Source of the DNA: JBAWVR01 sp964583845
Lineage (GTDB): Bacteria > Patescibacteriota > Minisyncoccia > Phycocordibacterales > GWA1-40-21
Length of the DNA: 21,794 nucleotides
Reading direction: 5' to 3'
Assembly: GCA_964583845.1 (NCBI GenBank)
Contig: CAZOXG010000014.1
Location: 1 to 21,794, forward strand
Shown here piece after piece: positions 7,949-15,090 of the stretch (positions within the stretch are counted from its first letter, which is position 1; each line of letters opens with the position of its first letter). The notes beneath the pieces are model-generated. The model was not told the DNA's origin and made no database searches. It saw only the letters and a program-made list of their open reading frames with translations. Made by a program: the position numbers and the translations under genes.

Positions 7949-8893
7949 ATGAAACAAACATTTGATACTGGAGACATGAATACTTCCCATCTTAATAAAC
8001 CACCTCTAGAGACAATCGTCGCTGAATCAATTCTATTCTTACAAAATCTTGACAAAGCCCGTAATACAGATAGCACCCAAGTAATAGATACCTTAGGAAA
8101 AATCATAAAAAATCCTGAAAATATAGAAACCTTAAATAACATTGTCAGTAATTTACATACAAAATGCGCAAATTTAAGTGATGTAGCGAGAGTTCAAACT
8201 TTCAACGAATTGGTTGGAAATTTTTTTGACTTGAAAACTCAAAAAATAAAAGATTTTTATAAAAATAATCCGCAAATCATGGAGGATACCATGACAAACA
8301 TCATTATGTATCATGGCGTGTATGGCTACGATAATCCGGAACTTAATAGGAGGAAACTTGAAAATCCTAAACCAACTCTTGAAGAGTTATTTATGGGAGT
8401 TTATGTCGAAAATCTAGAAAAACAAACTAGAGAAGCAGTATTGATTTTACGTAAAAAGGGATACGACACTATAGAATCTGGTTTTGGTGATGATAGAAAT
8501 AAAGGCCAACAGATGTTTCATTTTAGAGATGTGCCCAAAATTAATCCAGAAGACAAGTCCATAAAAGATTTCTGCCAGCGTTTTTCAATTAAATTAACAA
8601 CTAATATTATAAATAATGGGTTACATATTTTCTTCAATAATATTGGAAAAAACAAGACTATGGAAGAATGGACAGAGTGTCTAAATGAATTTGCCAATAT
8701 TCTACCAGATACGGGAAACCTCGTTGTAAATTTACACTCTCCAGATGAATTATTTGAAACAATAACAAAATATTCCAAAGAAGACTTTCTTAAACAAACA
8801 AATGATCCTCGGGCTATTGTTATAATAAATAAATTGTACGACTGTAAAACAGAAGAGGATATAGAAAATTTTCTAAAAACTTTGGAAAAGTAA
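7949..8893 (+). CDS. Hypothetical 314-aa soluble protein
   Basis: I do not recognise a named family. The protein has no signal peptide or membrane segment and looks mostly alpha-helical up to about residue 160. Then comes a distinctive segment, AVLILRKKGYDTIESGFGDD (residues about 151-170), that may mark a small alpha/beta domain. The C-terminal half continues with mixed helices and ends in an acidic helix (KTEEDIENFLKTLEK). It is transcribed alone from a strong leaderless promoter. Base composition is more AT-rich than that of the rpsA gene that follows. Cytoplasmic location is likely and the function is unknown. Confidence 0.75.
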   Translation: MKQTFDTGDMNTSHLNKPPLETIVAESILFLQNLDKARNTDSTQVIDTLGKIIKNPENIETLNNIVSNLHTKCANLSDVARVQTFNELVGNFFDLKTQKIKDFYKNNPQIMEDTMTNIIMYHGVYGYDNPELNRRKLENPKPTLEELFMGVYVENLEKQTREAVLILRKKGYDTIESGFGDDRNKGQQMFHFRDVPKINPEDKSIKDFCQRFSIKLTTNIINNGLHIFFNNIGKNKTMEEWTECLNEFANILPDTGNLVVNLHSPDELFETITKYSKEDFLKQTNDPRAIVIINKLYDCKTEEDIENFLKTLEK

Positions 8894-8940
8894 ACACAAG
8901 ACAACAATCGGGGTTAAAGAAATTCCTGCCAGACAACACC

Positions 8941-8968
8941 TTGCTTTCCCTGTATATTTTGTTATACT
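8941..8968 (+). promoter_or_regulatory. rpsA promoter
   Basis: TTGCTT (8941-8946), a 16-nt spacer and TATACT (8963-8968) preceded by TGT form an extended -10 promoter. Transcription would begin near 8975, giving a leader of about 105 nt, the longest clear 5' leader in the window. Confidence 0.75.
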
Positions 8969-8993
8969 GCAGCAGTTATTTATCGGCTTTAGG

Positions 8994-9060
8994 TAACCCC
9001 GACTTTCGTAAGAAAAATCGGAACTAATAGCTAGTGCCAATCGTTGGGCAACCAACATCG
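8994..9060 (+). promoter_or_regulatory. Structured rpsA leader with two tetraloop hairpins
   Basis: Two hairpins stand in the untranslated leader. The first spans 8999-9021: stems CCGA/TCGG and TTTC/GAAA with a GTAA loop. The second spans 9043-9056: stem GTTGG/CCAAC with a GCAA loop. Both loops are GNRA tetraloops. In addition TAACCCCGA (8994-9002) is the exact reverse complement of TCGGGGTTA (8908-8916), which lies upstream of the promoter. Autoregulation of rpsA through its leader is known in gammaproteobacteria; a similar role here is inference. Confidence 0.45.
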
Positions 9061-9080
9061 CACAATAAATATTTTAAAAA

Positions 9081-10226
9081 ATGGCTAGAACTAAGAAAGT
9101 TGTCGAGGAAGCAGTTGAAGATAAGAAAGATATCGAAACCGCCGAAGACAAAAAACCGAAAAGTTTGATGGCGCGTATCGTAAGTGAGAGTATGACCCCG
9201 CCATCCGTCGGTGATATCGTTGAAGGTAATGTTATTGGTATCGAACGCTCAGCTGTCTATGTAGACTTGGGTCAGATCGGTACTGGTACTATTTTCGGAC
9301 GTGAATTTATCAACGCTCGTGACATCGTCAAGAAACTAAATATCGGCGACAGTATTTCCGCTAAGGTGGTTGATACTGACAATGTTGATGGTTATATTGA
9401 ACTATCACTCAAAGAAGCTAAACAAGCTTTGATCTGGAGTGAAGCGGAGAAATTCATCAAGGACAAGAATGTTTTGGAATTGACTGTCCAGGAGGCAAAC
9501 AAAGGTGGTTTGATCCTAAACTGGCAAGGTATTCAGGGCTTCTTACCGGCATCTCAATTGAAAGCTGATCACTACCCTCGCGTAGCTGATGGTGACAAAG
9601 ACAGAATCATTGATGAACTTCGTAAATTAGTCGGTGAAAAGATTTCAGTTATTATCATCACAGCCCTTCCAAAAGAAGGAAAACTTATCTTCTCTGAGAA
9701 GAACATGGAAACTTCTAAGGAAAAAGAAAAATCAGTTGCTAAATATAAAATTGGTGACGAGTTGGAAGGTGAAGTTACTGGTATCGTTGACTTTGGTATC
9801 TTCGTTAAAGTTGAGGAAGGTCTAGAAGGTTTGGTTCACATTTCCGAAATTGACTGGGCTCTAGTTGAAGATCCAAAGGCAATGTTCAAGATTGGTCAGA
9901 AAGTTAAAGTTAAAATTATTGAAATCAAGGACGACAAAGTTTCTCTATCTATCAAAGCTTTGAAGGAAAATCCTTGGAAAAATGCTGACAAGAAATACAA
10001 GAAAGGTGATGAGGTTCAGGCGGTTGTTATCAAATACAACAAGCATGGTGCTCTCGCTAGTATTGAAGAAGGTGTGGCTGGTTTGGTTCATCTTTCAGAA
10101 TTTGGTGGTTCAGAAGCTAAATTGAAAGAGAAATTAGAACTCGGTAAGCGCTATACATTCAAGATCGTCTTGTTTGAAGCTAAGAGTCAGAAAATGGGTT
10201 TGTCATTTGTTGAAAAAACTAAATAA
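9081..10226 (+). CDS. rpsA: 30S ribosomal protein S1 (bS1)
   Basis: This 381-aa protein has four S1 (OB-fold) RNA-binding repeats at about residues 41-112, 128-210, 221-293 and 307-378, after a charged Lys/Glu-rich N-terminal tail. Repeats 3 and 4 are the most canonical (GIVDFGIFVKVEEGLEGLVHISEI; GALASIEEGVAGLVHLSEF). It promotes mRNA binding and initiation on the 30S subunit. E. coli S1 has six repeats, so this is a short form like those of Gram-positive and other small-genome bacteria. No Shine-Dalgarno precedes the ATG, consistent with S1-dependent or structure-dependent initiation. It is monocistronic, with its own promoter and terminator. Codon use is noticeably biased, as expected for high expression. 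Confidence 0.93.
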   Translation: MARTKKVVEEAVEDKKDIETAEDKKPKSLMARIVSESMTPPSVGDIVEGNVIGIERSAVYVDLGQIGTGTIFGREFINARDIVKKLNIGDSISAKVVDTDNVDGYIELSLKEAKQALIWSEAEKFIKDKNVLELTVQEANKGGLILNWQGIQGFLPASQLKADHYPRVADGDKDRIIDELRKLVGEKISVIIITALPKEGKLIFSEKNMETSKEKEKSVAKYKIGDELEGEVTGIVDFGIFVKVEEGLEGLVHISEIDWALVEDPKAMFKIGQKVKVKIIEIKDDKVSLSIKALKENPWKNADKKYKKGDEVQAVVIKYNKHGALASIEEGVAGLVHLSEFGGSEAKLKEKLELGKRYTFKIVLFEAKSQKMGLSFVEKTK

Positions 10227-10231
10227 TACTC

Positions 10232-10265
10232 AAAAACAAAATCACCTTACGGTGATTTTGTTTTT
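10232..10265 (+). terminator. rpsA intrinsic terminator
   Basis: A perfect 15-bp stem (10232-10246 with 10251-10265) closes a TTAC loop. Its descending arm ends in TTTTGTTTTT. It begins 5 nt after the rpsA stop codon. Confidence 0.92.
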
Positions 10266-10269
10266 ATAT

Positions 10270-10306
10270 CAGGCTGGCAGTCCGCCCATGGCGGACTGCC
10301 AGCCTG
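10270..10306. repeat. GC-rich palindromic hairpin, dispersed family member 2
   Basis: A perfect 17-bp stem (10270-10286 with 10290-10306) closes a CAT loop. The stem segment GGCAGTCCGCC resembles GGCAGTTCGC in the hairpin at 14731-14765. It follows the rpsA terminator by 4 nt and has only a TTT after it, so it is not an ordinary second terminator. Confidence 0.75.
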
Positions 10307-10342
10307 TTTGCTAATTACCTATAACTTTGTTAGTTTAAATCT

Positions 10343-10360
10343 ATCAACAAAGTTGTTGAT
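10343..10360. promoter_or_regulatory. Possible operator: 8-bp inverted repeat
   Basis: ATCAACAA, a 2-nt AG centre and TTGTTGAT form a perfect inverted repeat about 50 nt before the Shine-Dalgarno of the 224-aa ORF. It could be an operator or a leader hairpin. No convincing promoter was found around it. Confidence 0.35.
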
Positions 10361-10408
10361 TTGTTCTTAAATGTTCTTTCAACAGAAACTTTACGGAAGG
10401 AGTTACTT

Positions 10409-11083
10409 ATGCGTTATTCTGCCAAAGAATTGGAATACGTGGCTTTGGGACTGATCAGTTCCTTGCGAAAACGTATCGGTGGTGGTGAATGGGAGACTTT
10501 AATTAACAGAGTCTTGCCAGAGGCTTGTTATCAAGGCTCTCTTCTCAACATGGGAGACAAGGAAATTCCCATCCTCATGATCTTTCCTACAAGCCAAGAA
10601 ATTTTTGGCCCGATCGTGCAAATGATGACAGTAAACATAAATGGTAAAAGTGGTGCTGGCAGCTATTACGGTTGGCAAAAGATTGTGGACGATCCACCAG
10701 TGCCTGCTGTACCGTATTTTGCCTTGGGAGTAAGCATTGGCCTTGAGGAGGTAGCAATGTCAGGAGAGATGGCCCTGAAAAAAATCCTCAGTCAACAAAA
10801 AACTCCTCTGACCTGCGGCGAAAACCTCGCTCTGGCAACCCATTACGCCGAAATATTGTTTAAGCCTGATTGGCTTGGCAGTGCCGCCCTAGGTTCAAAG
10901 ACAAAAAACGAAAAAGGAGAAATTGAGGCGTGCTTTCCTCTTATCGACATGTCTGACAATTATCCAATAATCAGAGGGAGGTCCTTTTCAACGGTTCTTG
11001 ATAAGGTTAATTTTCCAAGCTGTCGTCTGAGGTCCTGCGATACGGAACGTTCGCCACAGATGGAATTCGAACTTGGAGTCTAA
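10409..11083 (+). CDS. Hypothetical 224-aa protein with strong ribosome binding site
   Basis: The start at 10409 is chosen because AAGGAG lies 7 nt upstream (10397-10402), one of only two clear Shine-Dalgarno sequences in the window. An in-frame ATG at 10361 lacks one. The protein is soluble, with MRYSAKELEYVALGLISSLRKRI at the N-terminus, IPILMIFPTSQEIFGP near 50-65 and a C-terminal part with PLTCGENLALATHYAEIL and CFPLIDMSDNYPIIRGRSFS. The C-terminal part reminds me weakly of the DUF5701 type of protein, and I would not name it on that basis. The gene is richer in GC than its neighbours, monocistronic and bounded by hairpins, so recent acquisition or a specially regulated gene is possible. 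Confidence 0.75.
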   Translation: MRYSAKELEYVALGLISSLRKRIGGGEWETLINRVLPEACYQGSLLNMGDKEIPILMIFPTSQEIFGPIVQMMTVNINGKSGAGSYYGWQKIVDDPPVPAVPYFALGVSIGLEEVAMSGEMALKKILSQQKTPLTCGENLALATHYAEILFKPDWLGSAALGSKTKNEKGEIEACFPLIDMSDNYPIIRGRSFSTVLDKVNFPSCRLRSCDTERSPQMEFELGV

Positions 11084-11097
11084 CTGACTCCTCAACG

Positions 11098-11136
11098 AAA
11101 ACCGGCGGTTGCTTTTTAGCAATCCGCCGGATTTTT
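11098..11136 (+). terminator. Terminator of the 224-aa ORF, probably bidirectional
   Basis: CCGGCGGTTGC (11102-11112) pairs with GCAATCCGCCGG (11119-11130) with one bulged T, around a T-rich loop. TTTTT follows on the plus strand. On the minus strand TTTT also follows, so it probably also ends the convergent pth operon. Confidence 0.85.
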
Positions 11137-11488
11137 ATTCTTTATTACTGAGTATCCTATATTCTTCTTTTATATAATACCTATTTAAGAAATATAAAAT
11201 ATCAAAAAATACAATGGCGATTATCCACAAAGAGCTAAATATAGAAAATAAAGAAGTGATTATAAAAGAAATATTCAATACACTTAGAAAATATATTTCA
11301 ATTTTATATGAAAAACGTAAAAGAATTATTGAAATAATTAAAGCTAAAGCCTGACCAAGCAACATAGCCAAAAAGCAAAACAAGAAAAAACCACTTTCAT
11401 TTCCCTTAGCCCCACTCAAGAAATATGTACCTATAAAAAAGAGTAAAATATATACTACTATTTTATTGTATTTAAATACCTGATTCAT
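11135..11488 (-). CDS. Small four-helix membrane protein of unknown function
   Basis: This 117-aa protein is almost wholly hydrophobic, with helices at about residues 9-25, 33-58, 62-83 and 86-103 and a charged C-terminal tail (YYIKEEYRILSNKE). It is very AT-rich. I recognise no family. It starts 2 nt after the pth stop and so is probably co-transcribed with pth. Nothing in the sequence links the two functions. Confidence 0.65.
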   Translation of the reverse strand: MNQVFKYNKIVVYILLFFIGTYFLSGAKGNESGFFLFCFLAMLLGQALALIISIILLRFSYKIEIYFLSVLNISFIITSLFSIFSSLWIIAIVFFDILYFLNRYYIKEEYRILSNKE

Positions 11489-11490
11489 AG

Positions 11491-12093
11491 TTAAATATTA
11501 ACACTGTTTATGACACCCGTCGCAATATCCTTACCCTCTTTGCCCAATACCTCCAAACCTTCGACGGCTTTTTTAATGACTTTTTTTAGCACTTCCATTT
11601 CCGGTTTTTTGAACTCCCCAATTATAAAATCAACGATTTCATCTTCACCTTTTGGTTTCTTCATTTTACCACTCGCGAGCGCCGGCACTACACCAATACG
11701 CAAACGTAAGAACGCTTCAGTCTTCACGGCTTTAATAATAGACTCAACGCCTTTATGACCATTGGAACTTTTATTGAAAGACAATTTCATTTTGCCAAGC
11801 GGAATATCCAATTCATCATGAATAACTAAAAGAGTTTCCGCCGCTTTTTTACTTTTAACTAGTGGACTGACTGACAAACCAGACTTGTTCATAAAAGTTT
11901 CTGGTAATACAAGTTGAACTTTTTCTTTACCAATCTTTCCACTTGTAACCAAAGCCTTGAGCTTCATATCGCTTTTCCAATCAGGAAAATCGAGCTTCTT
12001 GGCTAAAGCTTCCACCACCATTCGTCCTGTATTGTGACGAGTATTGATATATTCTTCTCCGGGATTACCTAAACCAACGATAATGTATGACAT
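11491..12093 (-). CDS. pth: Peptidyl-tRNA hydrolase
   Basis: This 200-aa enzyme cleaves the ester bond of peptidyl-tRNA released from stalled ribosomes, recycling tRNA. The family signature GLGNPGEEYINTRHNTG contains the catalytic His20. N69 in ETFMNKSG and D93 in HDELDIPLGK are the other conserved active-site residues. The usual GGSxGHNGxKSI reads KSSNGHKGVESI, a mild variant. Length is typical. It leads a two-gene operon behind a leaderless promoter. Confidence 0.95.
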   Translation of the reverse strand: MSYIIVGLGNPGEEYINTRHNTGRMVVEALAKKLDFPDWKSDMKLKALVTSGKIGKEKVQLVLPETFMNKSGLSVSPLVKSKKAAETLLVIHDELDIPLGKMKLSFNKSSNGHKGVESIIKAVKTEAFLRLRIGVVPALASGKMKKPKGEDEIVDFIIGEFKKPEMEVLKKVIKKAVEGLEVLGKEGKDIATGVINSVNI

Positions 12094-12101
12094 ATATGAA
12101 C

Positions 12102-12129
12102 ATTATATAGTTCATTTTTTTATCGGCAA
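12102..12129 (-). promoter_or_regulatory. pth promoter, leaderless type
   Basis: On the minus strand TTGCCG (12129-12124), a 16-nt spacer and TATAAT (12107-12102) are followed after only 8 nt by the ATG at 12093. The mRNA should begin at or within 1-2 nt of the start codon. Confidence 0.7.
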
Positions 12130-12174
12130 GTCCGCCATTTTTTATCTAAGGTTTGGCTTAAACAAAAAGTTATT

Positions 12175-12202
12175 TTGACAGTCAAATATTCAATGCTAAT
12201 AT
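12175..12202 (+). promoter_or_regulatory. Promoter of the 96-aa ORF
   Basis: A perfect TTGACA (12175-12180) is followed by TAATAT (12197-12202) at 16-nt spacing. Transcription would start near 12210, leaving a leader of about 38 nt that contains the ribosome binding site. Confidence 0.65.
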
Positions 12203-12247
12203 ATAAACAGAAACAAAAACTCATTGTACAAAGAGAGGAGGTAATTT

Positions 12248-12538
12248 ATGTTTTCGTTCAGTTGGCTATTAAACAAAAACCGTGAACCGACAAAAATAAC
12301 GGTAGTAAAGAAAGAAACGAACATGTTTGTGGAAATTCACAAACTTCTTGTTATCAAAGCTAAAGAATTGAATCAAGAGAGTCTCTCTCGAAACTGCATC
12401 ATAATCACCGCTGATAAATGGCAAGAACCTCGAAATGTAGAACATCCAACAGACAATGAATTAATTACTGGACTTATCGCCCGAGGTCTTATCAATGACT
12501 GTGGCTTAGACCAATACGAAATTAATGATTCTATCTGA
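12248..12538 (+). CDS. Hypothetical 96-aa protein with strong ribosome binding site
   Basis: GAGGAGGT (12235-12242) lies 5 nt before the ATG and is the best Shine-Dalgarno in the window, which fixes the start. The protein is small and soluble, with a basic N-terminal stretch (LLNKNREPTKITVVKKE) and an acidic C-terminal half (PTDNELITGLIARGLINDCGLDQYEIND). I recognise no family. It has its own promoter and a likely terminator. With the 224-aa ORF it is one of two genes here that carry a classical leader and Shine-Dalgarno. Confidence 0.7.
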   Translation: MFSFSWLLNKNREPTKITVVKKETNMFVEIHKLLVIKAKELNQESLSRNCIIITADKWQEPRNVEHPTDNELITGLIARGLINDCGLDQYEINDSI

Positions 12539-12542
12539 GAGC

Positions 12543-12571
12543 ATCCGAGTTCTGACACCGGATACTTTTTC
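12543..12571 (+). terminator. Probable terminator of the 96-aa ORF
   Basis: ATCCG (12543-12547) plus GT pairs with ACCGGAT (12557-12563) around a TCTGAC loop with one bulged A, followed by ACTTTTTCTT. The stem is short, so this call is moderate. Confidence 0.55.
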
Positions 12572-12614
12572 TTACAATATAACACGAATTATACTTACAA
12601 CACAGTTTTACCCC

Positions 12615-12643
12615 TTGTGTCAAACCTTTTTAGGCAGTAAAAT
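12615..12643 (+). promoter_or_regulatory. lepB promoter, leaderless type
   Basis: TTGTGT (12615-12620), a 17-nt spacer and TAAAAT (12638-12643) end 6 nt before the ATG at 12650, so the message is expected to start at the initiation codon. No Shine-Dalgarno is present. Confidence 0.55.
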
Positions 12644-12649
12644 CAACCA

Positions 12650-13426
12650 ATGGAAAAGCCAAAAGAATCTCTTGAAAATTTAGCTAATGACAACAACCAA
12701 AACAGCATAATTGAAGTTGAAGAAGTCGTAAAAGCCAATAAAAATAACAGTTGGTGGTGGGAATTATCCAAATTCATCTTTATTGCGGCTTTTATCATAC
12801 TTCCCTTACGTCTTTGGGTTATACAGCCCTTCATCGTCCAAGGCGGTTCTATGGAAAACAACTTTGACACAGGACAATATCTACTTGTAGATGAGCTATC
12901 CTATCACTTCAAAGACCCCGCTCGTGGTGACGTTTTAATCTTTAAATATCCAATCGATCCTAAAAAATATTTCATTAAACGTGTAATCGGCTTACCTAAT
13001 GAAACCATCGAGATTAAAAAAGATGAGATTTTCATTACCCTAGTCAATAGTACCAGTAGCATTAAAATAGATGAACCCTACCTTAGTCCAGAACTTAGTA
13101 AAATGGCACAACAATATTGTAATATGGGAAATTCCAAGATAGCCAACCCTTTTGGCAATTATGGAAACCCGTGCACAGAAACCGGACAAAAATTTATTTT
13201 AAAAGCTGATGAGTTCCTTGTGCTCGGTGACAACCGAAAAGAAAGTATGGACTCAAGATTTTGGGGACCGCTAGAAAGACAATATGTTATAGGACGACCC
13301 CTTCTTCGATTAGTTAAAATTGTCCCCTTAGGCAATGGCAACTATTTTCCTCTTCGATTAGTTGGCTTTGGGCAAATTGGACCGTTCCCTGGCGCTGCCA
13401 CCTCTTATTATCAACTAAACAAATAA
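12650..13426 (+). CDS. lepB: Signal peptidase I
   Basis: This 258-aa type I signal peptidase removes signal peptides from exported proteins at the outer face of the membrane. A cytoplasmic acidic N-terminus is followed by one transmembrane helix (about residues 40-60). The catalytic Ser67 lies in VQGGSMENNF and the general-base Lys110 in YFIKRVIGLPNE. Box E, VLGDNRKESMDSRFWG, lies near residues 190-205. A roughly 40-residue insertion between the Lys motif and box E carries two cysteines (YCNMG, NPCTE). The gene ends 5 nt before the next start, so the pair is probably an operon. It would process the secreted pilin-like proteins of this window. Confidence 0.95.
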   Translation: MEKPKESLENLANDNNQNSIIEVEEVVKANKNNSWWWELSKFIFIAAFIILPLRLWVIQPFIVQGGSMENNFDTGQYLLVDELSYHFKDPARGDVLIFKYPIDPKKYFIKRVIGLPNETIEIKKDEIFITLVNSTSSIKIDEPYLSPELSKMAQQYCNMGNSKIANPFGNYGNPCTETGQKFILKADEFLVLGDNRKESMDSRFWGPLERQYVIGRPLLRLVKIVPLGNGNYFPLRLVGFGQIGPFPGAATSYYQLNK

Positions 13427-13431
13427 TTCAA

Positions 13432-14691
13432 ATGATATTTTTAGAAGAACAGGTTAAAAAACCGACTGGGAAAAAAAATGAAGTCATAAAAGGTAAGAAA
13501 ATTGAGCCACCAAAGATCGAGTATTTGGAACACAAAGACGTAGATAAAGCCACTGAAGTTGCTATTTTTTACGGCTTTACTCCTATCACCGTACCGACCA
13601 TTAACAAAGAAGACGAACAAAAAGGTAAAGCTATTAGAAAAACTGAAAATATCGCTGATGATGTTTCTGATTTAGCTAGTACACCAGAAGAACGCATTGC
13701 TATGTTGCGACATTTTTTAGAGAAAGGTTACTTAAACCAGCCTCAACCAACAATGCTTTGTTATAATGGTTTTATTGAACAAGGTGCCAATCGCAAAACA
13801 ACTGAAAAGAAAATTGGTTTAGAAATAATTGGCACAAGTAAATGTGTTGCTGAAGCGATGTCTATTAGTACCTCCCTAGCCATTCTTAAAGAGTACGGCG
13901 CAAAAGACTTAATGGTGGAAATAAATAGTTTAGGTGACAAGGAATCTATCAATCGCTTTTCTCGCGAACTAACTACCTACTTTAGAAAAAATATTAACAA
14001 TCTCTCAGCACACTGTCGCCAAGCTTTTAAACAAGATGCTTTATCGGTTTTAGCTTGTGAAAACAAAACTTGTCAAGACAATAAAGCTGAGGCTCCTCAA
14101 GCTATTAACTGTTTGTCTGATGCCAGTCGGGAACATTTTAAAGAAGTTTTAGAATATTTGGAAAAACTTTCAATTCCTTACCAGATAAATAACACACTTG
14201 TCGGCTACCCCCGTATTGGTTCTCAGACTGTTTTCCGCATCACTGGGCATTTTGGCAACAATAAAACAGAACAGTTAGCTTTTGGTTACCGCTATGATGC
14301 TCTATCAAAAAAAATAGATCTGAAAAAAGAAATACCAGCGGTTGTAACTAAAATTCATTTTAAGAATATTCTCAAAAAAGACTCCGTCAAAAAAATCAAA
14401 AAGCCAATGTTGTATTTCATCCAACTTGGTTTTGAAGCCAAACATAAAGCTTTAACTTTAATCGAAATTCTGCGTATGGATAATATTCTGGTCTATCAAT
14501 CACTTAGCCGCGATAAGATGGGTAGTCAATTAATGTTAGCTGAAAAACTACGTATTCCTTTCGTAATGATCATGGGTCAAAAAGAGGCTTTGGAAGACGC
14601 TGTTATGATTCGTAATCTCAAAACCCGCTCTCAAACTACTGTTCCGATTAAACACCTTTCTGAACACATCAGAAATGCTGATTGGTATTAA
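13432..14691 (+). CDS. Histidyl-tRNA synthetase-like protein, apparently catalytically degenerate
   Basis: This 419-aa protein has the HisRS layout: a class II core, the HisRS insertion domain with several Cys (residues about 170-245, ending in SREHFKEVLEYLEKL) and a C-terminal HGTP anticodon-binding domain (about 325-415). The key catalytic signatures are changed. The motif 2 region reads YNGFIEQGANRKTTEKKIGLEIIG (108-134) without the FRxE arginine. The histidine-binding LVRGLDYY equivalent is LVGYPRIGS (256-264), and the motif 3 region PAVVTKIHFKNI lacks the GLxR arginine. It is therefore unlikely to activate histidine. HisZ, the other HisRS-like protein, normally lacks the anticodon domain kept here. 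A tRNA-binding or regulatory role is possible. The gene lies 5 nt after lepB. Confidence 0.8.
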   Translation: MIFLEEQVKKPTGKKNEVIKGKKIEPPKIEYLEHKDVDKATEVAIFYGFTPITVPTINKEDEQKGKAIRKTENIADDVSDLASTPEERIAMLRHFLEKGYLNQPQPTMLCYNGFIEQGANRKTTEKKIGLEIIGTSKCVAEAMSISTSLAILKEYGAKDLMVEINSLGDKESINRFSRELTTYFRKNINNLSAHCRQAFKQDALSVLACENKTCQDNKAEAPQAINCLSDASREHFKEVLEYLEKLSIPYQINNTLVGYPRIGSQTVFRITGHFGNNKTEQLAFGYRYDALSKKIDLKKEIPAVVTKIHFKNILKKDSVKKIKKPMLYFIQLGFEAKHKALTLIEILRMDNILVYQSLSRDKMGSQLMLAEKLRIPFVMIMGQKEALEDAVMIRNLKTRSQTTVPIKHLSEHIRNADWY

Positions 14692-14730
14692 TGATCTAGG
14701 TGTTAACGCTTAGTACAGGTATAAGCAAAA

Positions 14731-14765
14731 AAGGCCGGCAGTTCGCTCCGCGAACTGCCGGCCTT
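14731..14765. repeat. GC-rich palindromic hairpin, dispersed family member 3
   Basis: A perfect 16-bp stem (14731-14746 with 14750-14765) closes a TCC loop. The centre TTCGCTCCGCGAA matches the 4145-4181 hairpin exactly and GGCAGTTCGC resembles the 10270 hairpin. The plus-strand flank is TACCTTTGG, not a T-tract, so it is a weak terminator for the HisRS-like gene at best. Confidence 0.75.
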
Positions 14766-14812
14766 ACCTTTGGGATTTAGACTCTTTAAATTCAAAACAC
14801 AACCAAATGACC

Positions 14813-14840
14813 TTGCAAAAATTACTCACTGTGTTAGTAT
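14813..14840 (+). promoter_or_regulatory. rpsU-ybeY promoter, leaderless type
   Basis: TTGCAA (14813-14818), a 16-nt spacer and TAGTAT (14835-14840) preceded by TGT give the same geometry as the rpsA promoter. The ATG at 14850 is 9 nt after the -10, leaving a leader of about 3 nt or none. Confidence 0.65.
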
Positions 14841-14849
14841 ATTCGCCAT

Positions 14850-15086
14850 ATGATAAATGTTGAAGTAAACAGAAACAATAACGAAAACGGTACCAGTGTA
14901 TTGCGCCGTTTTACCAAACGCGTTCAGGCTGCCGGTATTTTGCCACGTGTTCGCAGTATTCGCTACTCTGGACGTGTTTTATCCCACTACAAGACCAAGA
15001 TGAAAACTCTAGAGTCTTTGAAACGTAAGACAGAAATCGCTAAACTCATCAAGTTGGGCAAGATGACTGAAAGAAATAGTAGATAA
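14850..15086 (+). CDS. rpsU: 30S ribosomal protein S21 (bS21)
   Basis: This 78-aa basic protein has the S21 signature: an N-terminal VEVNRNNNENGTSVLRRF, then FTKRVQAAGILPRVRSIRYS and a Lys/Arg-rich helical tail. S21 binds the 30S platform near the anti-Shine-Dalgarno end of 16S rRNA. It is the first gene of an operon with ybeY (4-nt gap). In a genome that largely lacks Shine-Dalgarno sequences its presence is of interest, since S21 helps shape that site. Confidence 0.9.
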   Translation: MINVEVNRNNNENGTSVLRRFTKRVQAAGILPRVRSIRYSGRVLSHYKTKMKTLESLKRKTEIAKLIKLGKMTERNSR

Positions 15087-15090
15087 TAAA

